Origin: Hanleya hanleyi
Taxonomy: Eukaryota > Mollusca > Polyplacophora > Lepidopleurida > Hanleyidae
Reading direction: 5' to 3'
NCBI GenBank assembly: GCA_036873755.1
Contig: JAVTVY010045423.1
Span: 143,488 to 207,487, forward strand
Length of the DNA stretch: 64,000 nt
Position numbers and translations under genes: made by a program
Shown: piece by piece, positions 22,190-33,799 of the stretch
Layout: each line of letters opens with the position of its first letter
Numbering within the stretch: the stretch's first letter is position 1
The notes under the pieces: generated by a model
Seen by the model: the letters and a program-made list of their open reading frames with translations, nothing else
Database searches by the model: none
Told to the model about the DNA's origin: nothing

Positions 22190-22628
22190 TTATATAGAGG
22201 ACAATTATATGGAGGACAATTGTATAGAGGACAATTATATGGAGGACAATTGTATAGAGGACAATTATATGGAGGACAATTGTATAGAGGACAATTATAT
22301 GGAGGACAATTGTATAGAGGACAATTATATGGAGGACAATTGTATAGAGGACAATTATATGGAGGACAATTGTATAGAGGACAATTATATGGAGGACAAT
22401 TATATAGAGGACAATTACATGGGGGATAATTGTATAGAGGACAATTATATGGGGGACAATTGTATAGAGGACAATTATATGGAGGACAATTGTATAGAGG
22501 ACAATTATATGGGGGACAATTGTATAGAGGACAATTATATGGGGGACAATTGTATAGAGGACAATTATATGGGGGACAATTGTATAGAGGACAATTATAT
22601 GAAGGACAATTGTATAGAGGACAATTTC
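22190..22628. repeat. Minisatellite, 30-bp unit (two 15-bp halves), ~14.5 copies
   Basis: Unit GTATAGAGGACAATTATATG then GAGGACAATT. The halves differ at TATAGAGG versus TATGGAGG, so the array descends from a 15-bp unit. Its length is a multiple of three and it lacks stops in several frames, giving overlapping open frames on both strands (for example 22209-22670 on + and 22736-22149 on -). Variants (GGGGGACAATT) cluster in the downstream half. I treat all these frames as non-genic. Confidence 0.95.
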
Positions 22629-22639
22629 TTTCTTAACCT

Positions 22640-23706
22640 CATTCGATGCGTTATGTCCATGATCACCTAGGATCGATGTCTCTAACTTCGATATATTCTT
22701 GACTTTATTGGGCAAAATCGACCTTTTCGCGTCCATTTTAGAACGATGGTTCTATCTAACCTGCTAAAACAGGTGAGAGCTCTCATCTAAATCATCGGAT
22801 AAAAGCTCAAGAAAGAAAATGTCGAAAGAAACTAGCAGAAACAGGCTGTCAAATATCCGACGTCTCTGTGACGTCATTTGGCAACGCAGTCAGTTATTGT
22901 TAATTTTTCCGATAAAATTAACTCACTTTCTGCAACATCTCAGCACGAACTGAAATAGCAAATCCGGGGTATCACAGATTCATTGCGTCATCTCGAGTAA
23001 CAAGGTCGGCGGGGGCCGAGATCGAGCCGCCTCCATCATTAGAGAGCTATATACTAGTGTGGTATACCCTATAGCTAGCCCAGTAAGCAGGTTGTGAATA
23101 TACATAGTGGCTATATATTTCAATATACGGCCTACCTCTTCCGATCATAAACATTGTTCTAATGTTCTCGAACAATCAGTTTGGCCATTCTTTATGTACA
23201 TATTTTTAGTGTGTTGACAATGCAGACGCACCAATCCATACCGTATTGCCTGGGCGGTTAAATGTTATTTAAGACGTATCACCGCACGGCTGTTAAAGAG
23301 CTGAGTTCGGTCCCTAGAGTGAGACCTTGAAATGATCAACGTTATGGTTATTAGATTATAGCCCTTGTACGGGTCGACAGTTCCCCGTTGCTCAGTTCCT
23401 CATACCCCAGGCTAGTGTATGAATTATTTGTACAGACAAATGCTGACTTATTCATGGTTATCGGTGTTGCCGTATGGCTCTCAATAAAGAGGCGCGTATA
23501 CCCCAGTGATGGACAGACCTTCAACCATCATCATCATTTATGTTTCGGTGGTATACTTTTATCATTTGAGATTATAAAAGGTTATCTCGACACCAGTTAC
23601 ATTTTTGGATATCGTAAAAGGATGATCGGACGTGGCAAGAGAGGGAATGGGACAGGGGGCGACGGCTGTCACGGTCTCCTCTGAGAATAAATCAATCTTC
23701 CCACTA
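22640..23706. other. No gene seen
   Basis: Short frames without recognisable domains. A 98-codon frame at 23388-23684 has no family resemblance that I can support. Confidence 0.35.
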
Positions 23707-23800
23707 TGGTACATCCAATCTCCAAACAGGGTTATCTACCCTTCTTCTTGTCGATCGACTAGCAGAAGGGGAGATAACCCTGTTTGGAGGAGGTGGTACA
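23707..23800. repeat. Hairpin with GTTATCTCCCC-type arms
   Basis: CTCCAAACAGGGTTATCT(A)CCCTTCT pairs with AGAAGGGGAGATAACCCTG and TTTGG across an ~18-base loop. An outer TGGTACA / TGGTACA pair does not complement and marks imperfect ends. The GTTATCTCCCCTT motif is common in molluscan short inverted repeats (general knowledge). Confidence 0.75.
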
Positions 23801-24889
23801 TTCTCCTATTGTCAGAGTTTGTAAACCTCCTAACATCTCGGTGCAACACCCTCTGACTGCATTAGATAGAAATCACGGTGCGCTTGCGCAATCTGTCGTT
23901 ATCGGGATTGATCGCCAAACCGTTCTTGCGCCACCAGAGACGTGCTACTACAGCGCCTCTGGCTCAACATAAACGCATTCGTAGTGTGTCATAAATATTC
24001 ATGAGTGTGAAGAGCCATGTGACCTAGCACATAACAGCCAATAGTAGTGCCGTTTGTATCTCTGATGGGCAACCACACAACAGCTTGCCAAAAGAGTTAG
24101 ATAATATAGCCACTGTGATTGAACACCTAGGAAGAGCCGTTTATACTCGTTTGGGGCTCCTTTTCCGACTCAGACAGCGTCTACCGGAGAACTAGCGTAG
24201 GACATCGCTGTCACCTCAGCGACAATGGTTCGAAACAGGAAGTGTGTATCTGTATACGAGAGATGAAAAATTTATCCAGTATATTTTATAGAAAAATAAA
24301 CAAGTTTGATGCTCACCAAGAGGACACGGTACAACGCCTTGTTTGGCTGTGAAATCCTGAATACATTCGGCTTCATTTAGTAACGGACGATGCTGATTGG
24401 TTTAGAGCCATGCATGCGCGCAAGAGCTGCTCGCCGCGTTTTTTTTGGGGAGGGGGGGCGGATGCAATCAGAGGGTATATCTGAAGGTATAAAGTCTGAT
24501 ACCATAAAAATAAATATCGTGTGGCTTGTCTTAATCCTACCTGTCCCGGGAAAAGAGGGGAGGGGTCCATCAGCTTCATGGTGAACCTGTCAGTGGTGCC
24601 CCGAAACGAAGAATACACTTTGTGTATGGAGACATTTGAGCCGTATTTGCATCGCCCCCGAGCAAGGAATATCATGTGTAAATCCAAGATGATGATCGCG
24701 TGAGTGCGGAAATCCTTGTAGTTCTCGCCTGTGTCATTTAGTCTTTCGATTGGCTGTTTTCATCCGGCCTGATTACGTGCAGAATATATTCAACTTTAAT
24801 TTCTCCAAATTATTCAAAATCAGTTACGTTCCCAATAGCTGAAGTGTTATTATTTTCAATACCACAGATAGACACTAAGGATATTATCA
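23801..24889. other. No gene seen
   Basis: Includes a T run and G run near 24440-24458. Short frames only. Confidence 0.35.
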
Positions 24890-25082
24890 TTTCATGGCAC
24901 GGAATCAGTCGCGACTGCTCGGTCTATTACGTCGAAGTCATCTGACCTCGCGCAGAATTAATGGTGTTAGGATTATACAGCTCTCAGCTGTAACCCGTGA
25001 ATATTCTCTAGATTCTGCCTCCGTTAGATCTCGTCTAATTTGAGGTGTTTCTGCGGAATTTTCATCAAAGGACAACCTATAT
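24890..25082 (-). repeat. Dispersed repeat, minus-strand copy
   Basis: Its reverse complement matches 33800-34060, with shared landmarks AGAAACACCTCAAATTA, TTACAGCT(C/G)AGAGCTGTA and CGCGAGGT. Function unknown. Confidence 0.65.
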
Positions 25083-25491
25083 ACAAGAAAGTCATACAAC
25101 TGACATGCGCTGTTCGGGGTTGCGGCGGGATAGTGTTTTTTAAAGTAGTTTCAACATGGCTGCCATGAATATGGATACCTACTAGTGATTGGCGAGACAT
25201 TGTATCTTAAATGACACTAAAATGCACGCCCGTGTCGAATAATCAGACAATATTAATTTCACGATAACACGGGGACTACCTTTTTCAAGCCATATTCGGG
25301 TTGGATGAAAACAAAGTCAGGTTACAAGCATGTTCATGAGGCTGTGCCGAGCTATAGTAAAAGTGACTAGCATAGGTGGTCAAATAACTAACCCAGTTGA
25401 TCGAATTGACTACCCTATTTGGTCAAATTGACCAAGCCATCGTGTCAAATTGACTAATCCATCTGGCCATATACATTAAACATATCTAATC
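25083..25491. other. No gene seen; short GTCAAATTGAC repeats
   Basis: 25378-25460 has four spaced variants of GTCAAATTGACTAACCCA. Confidence 0.45.
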
Positions 25492-25870
25492 ACGGACTTG
25501 CACAAAATTGAAGTTAATCCATTAAGAATACCGGTAGGTCTGATCCGATAGACACGACAGATGCATTGACGCGTGCCTCCCAGAGATTCGTTCTTATACA
25601 CTCCTCTCAGCGGTTCGTCCTTCCTCTCTTTTCTGTCTCTTCGGCATGGCGCCGAATTTCACTATTGATAATTGATGTAAATTATGCTCACATTTAAGAT
25701 CATTTTGGCAACTTGAATCGAAAATAATCCAGTTATTATTGATTGATAATAATCAGATAGGATAGAGAGTGGAAGAACGGACCGCTGCGAGGAACGTGTC
25801 AACGCACCTGTCGTGACTGTCGGGGTAGATCTATTGTTAAAGGAGTAACTTAAATTTTGTGCAAGTACGG
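25492..25870. mobile_element. Palindromic MITE, ~380 bp
   Basis: CGGACTTGCACAAAATTGAA at the left mirrors TAAATTTTGTGCAAGTACGG at the right. The arms continue through GATAGACACGACAG / CTGTCGTGACTGTC and CAGCGGTTCGTCCTTCC / GGAAGAACGGACCGCTG, so nearly the whole element folds. A related stretch (TTTAAGGATTAACTTGAATT) occurs at 48200-48225. Confidence 0.75.
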
Positions 25871-26022
25871 GATTACTTAAGCAAATTACAAAAATAAAAA
25901 TATCCATACTATAAAACGTACCTTTCTTGGTAACCCTCATTGCACCGAATTTCAGCTGACAGACCAGCTTGACAATCTGTCAAAACTGGAAGCAGTCTAG
26001 GAATTCTTGGTCTGCTAAACCC

Positions 26023-26322
26023 TGTTGTATTTAACATTATAAATGTCAGAGGAGTGACAACGTTATATAAAGTGTTATACTTGTAACACTCTCAGGAAGT
26101 GTTGAGAAAAATGTTATATTCAACATGTAGTGCTGTATCGAGAGCAGTACCACACTTTACAAGTGCTAAATTTAGCATTGTAAAGTGTTGTATTGCTCCA
26201 GATACATGTACACCCCTATAATGTAGGATATAACACTTTTTCAACACTTTCTGAGAGTGTTACAAACATAACACTTTATTTTATCTTGTCACTCCTCGGA
26301 CATTTATAATGTTAAATACAAC
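26023..26322. mobile_element. Palindromic MITE with AACACTTT motifs, copy 1
   Basis: GTTGTATTTAACATTATAAA opens and its complement TTTATAATGTTAAATACAAC closes the element. Inner pairs include GGAGTGACA/TGTCACTCC, AACACTCTC/GAGAGTGTT and a central TACAAGTGCTAAATTTAGCA. A second copy lies at 58773-59104. Confidence 0.85.
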
Positions 26323-27695
26323 ACTCGCGTTTTAAGTGTGTACTTGTGTTTATGTTATTATTTTTTCTCGCGTTTGGCGTTCGATACCCTCTTCGAACAC
26401 AATATATGCCTATATTAAACTCACCTTTGCAATGTCGTTTGAATGGTATCTCTACGTCACGTGGTTGTCGACCTATAAAACACAGAGGGACAGACAAGTG
26501 GACGGAGGGATATCGCAGATTTAATTATATGGATCGGTGTCGGATGTATATTGCAACAGTAACCCAAGAGTTGATAAGGCTAAGTATTTATTTTGTCAAC
26601 TTCAAATTGCTATTTAGGTGATGTCGTGAAAATCTGGTATGAGAAGTGCATAGCTAATGAAATCTTGTGTCCCTGATGTCAAAAATGACACACTCCCACC
26701 CTTTGTGGATTAGATTCCTCAGATCTTCAGGCTGATATCATTTGCCGGTTGATCTCGTTTGATATGATGCCTTAAGAGGTTTCCTTTGACGCCGTCACGC
26801 CACCGGAAGATGGGTATATTTGTAATTCGGCAATGTAGCACGAGATCTGTCGTTCACTCTGTTTAGACTAATTATCGCTCGCTGTGTCGGAAGTACTCTC
26901 CTCGAACGTGCACTAATCAATCATTGAGAATTCCCCCGATCCTACTTTCTCTCCAAGAATTGGAGGAGCTGCTGTGTTCATCCGGCGTTGGTGTTCGACA
27001 TGCAGTGCAAGTAGACATGGCATCATATCGTCCTGGTATAGCAGAAATCCGACACAAGTCCGTATTCGGGCAAATGTTCTTGACATAATTGCCACTGACG
27101 TTCGGTTCGAATATTTATTCCCTGCTGATCACATTTTTTTCTTGTTCCGCTTTTTCATGATTATAAACTAACAAATTGGCTGCTGCCTCTTCCGCCGGGA
27201 CTCCCCATTGTTACAAAAATCAAAATCTGCAAATATTTGCTTCATTTCCTTCCTGAGATGAGATATTAATGCCCAAGGGCAAAAATATTATGCAATAGAT
27301 AATGTGTTGATGAATATGGGTTTGGAACACGGATCAGTGAGATCTCTGCTTTTCACACACAGCTACTGACGCATTCGTAATAATTGGAACCACTGTACAG
27401 GATGTATTCAAGGGTGGTCCACCTTCGCCAAAAGGGAACATCAGGGGATTCGCTGGATCAGAGAAATGGGCAGATAGGGGGGTTTGTTTCCGACTGAAAA
27501 GAGCATATGTATGGACAAAATTTAAAAAAAACATTCTCAAAAGGAGAATCCTGACACGGAAGCGGTAAATAAATATGCGTCTCGGTCATCAGTATTCGCG
27601 CGAAGCTTATCTATCGGAGAGGATAGTAATGCAGGTTAACATACCATGGTCTCAAATAATGGTGGTACACTCTTAAAGTCGAAGAAAACTTATGA
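26323..27695. other. No gene seen
   Basis: Unpatterned. Frames of 60-91 codons here have no recognised family. Confidence 0.35.
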
Positions 27696-28387
27696 CTAAT
27701 GTATACACTGAATGAAAGATCTATCTCCCCCGTATCCAAAAGTGTAAGCAAATATTTTTTGCAATTTTTTCCACTCGATTAAATCGACGTTCAACCTGCG
27801 CATCGTTGTCTCTCAAGCGTGCCGCCATTTTGGCTCGGGTCGTCTAAGCGTGTGACGTCACCCGGGCCTCGCCGCTCTCTAGCGGAGAAGGCGAAAATAT
27901 AATGACATTTCATGGAGATATATTACAAGCCAAGCCATCTGGTTTCAACATTCGGAACCGATGAAATATCACGGTCTTTGGAAGGTTTGGATTTCCAGTT
28001 CTGTTAGAATAGCCAAACGCCAAACACTGCGGCATGATGCCCGTGTATTTGCGGAATATTGGCACACTACCACTATCAAATTATAACGGTATACGAAATA
28101 TAAACCTGCAGTCCCGAGAGCTTCTCATACTTTAACGTACAGGGGGGAAGTGAGTATGAGCCCCGGCTGATGACGTCACCCAGTGATGCGCACAATATGT
28201 TTTCGGCATTTCTGATTGGTTAAAATAGACACAAGCCGTTATAATGGCGGCACTTATGAATCTGTCCACAGGTTCCAGTTTTTGATGTTTCGATATGAAT
28301 AGATCGGCGGTAAAAAATCGCAACAATTATTTGCTTTCATTTTTGGATACGGGGGGAGAGAGATCTTTCGTTCAGTGTATACATTAG
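27696..28387. mobile_element. Non-autonomous TIR element, ~690 bp
   Basis: CTAATGTATACACTGAATGA / AAGATCTATCTCCCCCGTAT at the left is mirrored at the right by its complement (GATACGGGGGGAGAG ... CAGTGTATACATTAG). A second, inner match surrounds GTGACGTCACCC. The centre has no coding content. Confidence 0.75.
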
Positions 28388-28411
28388 TGACATGTTTTCT
28401 CATCCTTTAAA

Positions 28412-28604
28412 ACGCAATTTATGTTAGATTTAACATCCAGAGGGTTGGAAGAGGGAAAGCGTTTAGAAACTGTTTTCTCGCCACTTTTAAGTGTTGGATG
28501 CAACAGCTTAAACTGTTGCATTTAACACTTAAAAGTAGTGAATACAACACTTTCTAAATGCTTTCCCTCCTCCAACCCTCTAGATGTTAAATCTATCATT
28601 TGCG
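28412..28604. mobile_element. Near-perfect hairpin MITE, ~190 bp
   Basis: GCAATTTATGTTAGATTTAA and CATCCAGAGGGTTGGA pair with TCCAACCCTCTAGATG and TTAAATCTATCATTTGC. The centre AAGTGTTGGATGCAACAGCT / AACTGTTGCATTTAACACTT is also palindromic. Confidence 0.85.
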
Positions 28605-29767
28605 TACCGGTGTGCAACCCGCACAATTCACCTCGGCAATCGGCAATTGCCGACGTATTTGCCGAAGCATTAGAGATACGCCGCGGCAAAAAAATCTGCC
28701 GAGGCGATCGCCGTCAAGCAAAATGAACAATGGGAAAAATCAACCAACGATGTCCAAATAGCGAATAAAATACAAAAAATTTTGCATAGCAAAAACTCAG
28801 AACAATATCATTGTTACTGTTTATGTACTGTTTGTATAAATTCCTGTACGTCTCGTTTTGACAACAGGTTCATCGGTATTATTCACACTTGGAAATCCGT
28901 TGTTGTTGTTTATCTGTAAATCCACTCTCTAAACCCGCTGTAGTTCTACAGTAGAATCAGTTTTCCATGCGGCTCATGTCTGTTCCATTCTGAGTTTGAC
29001 TCCAGGGGTGAAAGATCACGCATACACAATTAACTGTTTCCCCATTGTTTAAGCAAAAAGATATTTACTCTCCCGAAACCATGAGAATATTACATTAGTG
29101 TGAAAAGAATAAAGATTATCTTACTGTTAATAAGAGAACAAATACCAACGAGATGCTATTTGATTTACGGAGAAACTTCACTACAACCCATCTCCCCCAC
29201 GGTTTTCATTGTTTTTGGACACAAACCACACTGCCCGGGATAACCTCACTTGAGTCACTTGACAAAATCAACAGGGGTGAAAGGTGTAACAGAGCTGAAC
29301 ACGAGTTCATATTATTTGATGATATGAATATTTTATACCCGTGAAAATGGTGGCAATATTTCAATAACATAAGAATAAGATAACGGTTCATTCGAATACA
29401 AAACCCAAGAATGATGATTTTGTAATTTGCATGCGACGGTCTTCCCACCCCCGTGATCACCAGACTTCATGATTGAGATCGCCCGAGGCTTGCATAGAAT
29501 TTTGTTTGAAGCACGTGTTGAGGTCAACATGCTGTAAACATTATAATGTGAAAGAAATATGTTCCAGACGTCACAGTTCAGATACAAAGTTTTAACCGGT
29601 GGCACTTTGCAACATGTCTTTCTTGGTTTACCTTGAAAAATATTACATAACACCCTGCTAAATGAAATCATTCTGATCATAATCTGAATTTACTGGCGCC
29701 AAAGTGCATCACGCTCTCAGAGTCACATGCAGCACAGGTCCGTGTCTCAAATCAACAAAACATGATG
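28605..29767. other. No gene seen; GCCGAGG-type inverted motifs
   Basis: 28645-28715 has internal inverted motifs (CGGCAATTGCCG, TGCCGAGGCGATCGCCG). Similar TGCCGAGG / CTCGGCAAAAA motifs recur at 30283-30352. No gene recognised. Confidence 0.4.
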
Positions 29768-29881
29768 TGTTGTTCTCAATAAAACAATGCTGATTAATCG
29801 ATGTTGTTCTTACCTCACGCTACCAATATACTATACCTATATATATATTGATTAATCAGCATTGTTTTATTGAGAACAACA
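29768..29881. repeat. Hairpin with ~31-bp perfect arms
   Basis: TGTTGTTCTCAATAAAACAA TGCTGATTAATC pairs with the complement ending GAGAACAACA. A third partial copy of the right arm (CTAATCAGCATTGTTTTATT) follows directly at 29886-29907. Confidence 0.85.
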
Positions 29882-29907
29882 TAGGCTAATCAGCATTGTT
29901 TTATTGA

Positions 29908-30370
29908 TGAGAGACACGACAGTCACCCTGTGCATGCAGTGACATTGCTGTGGGGAATTTCCCGAGCCAATCTAATTATAGAACAATGCTTCCTAGAGGG
30001 GGTCCACTAATTGGTCATTCACTTTCGGGCGGGATAATCATACACGTGGTGACCGATTGAGCGATTCTGTGGTGTCTTGTAATGCAGCTAATCCACAGAC
30101 TGACACATACAGTGACTCAGATTAGTTTGCTACGTAGGACTTTTGAAGTGTTCAATCATCCAAACAAACTCTGAGAGATAGTAGTAACTGTAAAAGCACC
30201 AGTTTTTGCTTGACACTATAATAAAATGATTTCTTTACCTTCAGATTGGCCTCTATATCACTAATATCTCTCTTAAAAAAAATGCCGAGGTGAAATGACT
30301 TTTGCCGACGCAAAGTAATATTTTCTCGGCAAAAAAAAAGCCGAGGATAATTTTTTGAATTGTGAGGGTT
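29908..30370. other. No gene seen
   Basis: Holds the GCCGAGG motifs near 30285-30350. Otherwise unpatterned. Confidence 0.35.
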
Positions 30371-30529
30371 GGGTGTGGAGGCTAAGAATGTCCGGTGGCT
30401 AAGAGTGCCCGGTCCCTATATTCTAACCCAGCTAGGATACTTTTCTCCACAGTGTCCGTCCTTGGTTGCAATAGAAAAAGATATGAAAAGTAACACTCAT
30501 CACCAGGACATTCTTATCCATCACACCGG
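30371..30529 (+). mobile_element. Small MITE (GGTGTG ends), copy 1
   Basis: Ends are inverted relative to each other (GGTGTGGAGGCTAAGAATGT against ACATTCTTATCCATCACACC). The whole ~160-bp unit recurs in opposite orientation at 33434-33602, sharing TTCTAACCCAGCTAGGA and GCAATAGAAAAAGATATGAA-like blocks. Confidence 0.8.
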
Positions 30530-31072
30530 TATTGCTTAAATATCTGTATTCCGAAGTGACATCAAAATTTTCATGCTTTCAACTATATATGATAACGAAA
30601 CCGTTTCAATCATAAAACAGTTTATAAAAAATAAAACATAAAACACACCAAAGTTTTGCTATATCCGGGAGTTATACATTTAATAACGCACACAAATTTT
30701 TTGTGTGTGTGTTTGCCGGTTATAGTAGTTACGGTAGTTGAGTTGTCTGCAAAACGAGGAGCACTTGGCGGATTCTGTTACGATGATACTTTGCAGTTTG
30801 TAAGTAAGACTATCCAGGCGCTCAAATATCACATCATGTCACATATTGTGTGAACTTATTCTTCTTGAAGATTTAGTTCAGGATGTTTTGGTTTTTTTCA
30901 TCTGCATGTGTTGATCGAACTCGACGAAGACTAATGCGCGTGCGGATCAGGTTCGGAACCCAGGTCTATCTTACCTAATGGATAAGGGAGATTTTACGAG
31001 AAGTTCGGTTATTTGCTTTTCCTCTAACTCGATGACACCCACCGATTGGGCATATCATTATATACACTGTAA

Positions 31073-31485
31073 ACTTAGGTGTTAACATATTGGACGCCTA
31101 AATTGTAACATTTATTGAACGCGTAATTGTGTTAAAATTGTTAACTTCCATGCTCAAATTGTTCACTTCCATGTTCAATTTTGAACTTTATCATCTCAAA
31201 CCATTAACGCAGGTATTAAGATGCAAAACTCATTATTAAACTATTTCAACACGCGTATTCAAAGTTTGAATAATAGCATTTTAAACTCTAACATAAGTGT
31301 TCACAACTTTAACATGCGTGTTACAATTGTTCAGTATTGCATTCTGCATTTGAATACCGTACCTGCGTTAATGATTTGAATGCTAAGGTTCAAAATTGAA
31401 CATGGAAGTTAACAATTCGAACACAATTACGCGTTCAATAAGTGTTACAGTTTAGGCGTTCAGTAACACCTAAGTTTACAGTGTA
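31073..31485. mobile_element. Palindromic MITE, TACACTGTAAAC ends
   Basis: TACACTGTAAACTTAGGTGT at the left mirrors AACACCTAAGTTTACAGTGT at the right, and the arms pair along much of the ~410 bp. If the element proper begins at CACTGTAAAC it is flanked by TA on both sides, as in Tc1/mariner-type insertions. Confidence 0.85.
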
Positions 31486-32380
31486 TTATTTGCTCTTTTG
31501 TTCCACTGTGCCCCTAAAATCCCTGAATCCATAATCTATCAGGTTCCTTCGAACTATAGACATTTGTTGATTGAATGGGTTTATGTTTACACAATACATA
31601 ATCAACAAATTTGAAATAGATCTAATTCAAAGGAATGATCTGACCCACTCGTCGTAAGCCTCAATTTTACCCAATTCTTAGTGGCAAGCGAAGGCGGCTA
31701 TTGATATCACGTAACCAACTCTTGACAACCTGTCGAATATAACCAAAATTGAAAATACTAGATACTACGCAGGCGTACATATAAGGACTTTATATTTTAG
31801 TCACGTGTCCACAAAGGCTAACGATTGATCACGTTGGGATTTAGGACACATAAATTACAACACATATAAGGGAAGTGGGAAGAGGTGCGACATACTGACT
31901 GCGTCACATGACTTCACAGAACGCACACGACCCAAAATATGTAACGGCTACAACCAGAGAGAAAACGAGAGGGAAAAGCTGTTGTGTTCGTGACGATGGA
32001 GGATGGTTACAAACACGGACAACCAGATAATGCTTTCCCGTGTCTGAAGACCAATCTGTCTGAACAGATAATGATGTGAATTCGTGCCACATAAACGAAC
32101 TGTCCCGATAACTAGCGAATTGGCTCCACGTAAACCTATTCTGTCTATATCCACCTGAATATTCGCCAAAATAGAATCAGGTGAAGTTAGGTACTATAAA
32201 ATATCTTCCCGAGATACTTACACTCGAATTTAAGCAGACTTTCCTGTACGTGCCATTCAAATCTGCCTCTCAATTCGTATCCAGGCTGGAAATCAACGTG
32301 ACGAACCTGTTATTCAGGTGGAACCCCATAGTATTCAGTGGGAGGCGGGGTGGATGTGAGATCCGTAGTAAAGACAACAT
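31486..32380. other. No gene seen
   Basis: No repeat partner or coding family recognised. Confidence 0.35.
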
Positions 32381-32872
32381 GAGGGCACTGTGACTAGGGT
32401 GGCAGGGGGTGTCTTCGTCGATATTGTTGTTGTTGATGATATTCAATAAAAAAAAAATCCAAGAATATAATCATTTCCCACCTTTTCATACACCACAATG
32501 ACAGTAGATGAGGGCACTGTGACTAGGGTGGCAGGGGGTGTCTTCGTCGATATTGTTGTTGTTGTGATATTAATAAAAAAAAAATCCAAGAATATAATCA
32601 TTTCCCACCTTTTCATACACCACAATGACAGTAGATGCCCTAAAAATGCTTTCTATACGCCCTACATCGGTCTACATACCCCTCCTGTACTAGATCTCGA
32701 TCTGTAATATCAAGTGCGGAAACTCCAATGTAAGGCGTATAGAAAGCATTTTTATGACATCCACTGTCATTGTGGTGTATGAAAAGGTGGGAAATAATTA
32801 TATTCTTGAAAATAAAATTATATAATCACAACAACAACATCGACGAAGACACCCCCTGCAACCCAAGTCACT
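32381..32872. mobile_element. Hairpin MITE with a tandemly duplicated left arm
   Basis: GAGGGCACTGTGACTAGGGT begins at 32381 and again at 32510, a 129-bp tandem duplication. The second copy extends through CTTTCTATACGCC and pairs with the inverted arm at about 32732-32872 (GGCGTATAGAAAGC ... GACACCCCCTGC). The loop is ~70 bp. Confidence 0.85.
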
Positions 32873-32952
32873 GTGCATGGGAGTCACATTGCAGATCCAC
32901 TGGCTCTGATAGGCGAGGATTCATAGTTTCACGTAGTATGCATCGTTTGGTC

Positions 32953-33011
32953 TAGCTAAGATTCATAGCGTCTCCCTTCCCTCACCAGGGAGATGCTATG
33001 GATCTTAGCTA
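32953..33011. repeat. Short hairpin, ~25-bp arms
   Basis: TAGCTAAGATTCATAGCGTC TCCCT pairs with AGGGAGATGCTATGGATCTT AGCTA, with two mismatches and a ~9-base loop. It may be a terminator-like or MITE-derived structure. Its role is unknown. Confidence 0.75.
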
Positions 33012-33433
33012 CGTTAGGTCATGTAATTGGGTCAGCATTTGAAACATGCTGCTTATCGATCGATATCAGTTAACTATTCCCATGATAAAATGAATTGATA
33101 CCACCAATTAAAGAGTGTAACCGACAGCTTCTACTGAGTCTGGCAGAGGTGGTTCTACATGTACATTAAGATTAGATTGTACTGAATCGGCCAATGCCGT
33201 AATATGATTGCCAATAGAGAATTGACTGTGCATCGTATTGAGATGTTTCGTGGGATCCAAGGTTCGTTAATAGACATATCACCGGTGAGGTCCCAAGAGA
33301 TCCTCTGACCATTGTTCATGCTAATAACCTGACGAGTCCGGCAGTTTATACCTCCGGTCCGTAGATTGTATCGTGTACATGTCGAGAATTGAACATTTAG
33401 GTGTAACGGCATAACATCTACGATATACGATTG
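33012..33433. other. No gene seen
   Basis: Unpatterned sequence between a hairpin and a MITE. Confidence 0.35.
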
Positions 33434-33602
33434 CCGGTGTGATGGATAAGAATGTCCTGGTGATTATGTCCCTTTTCATATCCTTTTCTACTGCAACCAG
33501 GCACGGACACTTGTCCCCAATGTGGAGAAAAATGTCCTAGCTGGGTTAGAAGATAGGGGCCGGACACTCGTAGCCACCGGACATTCTTAGCTTCCACACC
33601 GG
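33434..33602 (-). mobile_element. Small MITE (GGTGTG ends), copy 2, inverted
   Basis: Opposite orientation to 30371-30529, with the same end motifs. It contains a small extra segment (ACTTGTCCCCAATGTGG) relative to copy 1. Confidence 0.8.
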
Positions 33603-33799
33603 CTTTAGACTATTGCTGCAGCCTGACTGCTTGATCCGGCACGGTCTCGGATAATGTAGGACATTAGTACCTCGTGGCGCACTGCTAGGAATCCATATTG
33701 GCATCCATGTCTAAAGCACAGTATCACGCCGAAACTCTGAACAGCGCATGTCAGCTGTATGACTTCCATTACTATGGAGGTCAGCTTTAGACGCAAAAC

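Noticed and set aside
22149..22736. Long overlapping frames on both strands of the 30-bp array
   Set aside because: Open frames in many phases follow from the unit sequence. There is no start context, splice site or homology.
24181..24245. Possible tRNA because of GGTTCGAAAC
   Set aside because: No matching A box, acceptor stem or anticodon arm could be folded around it.
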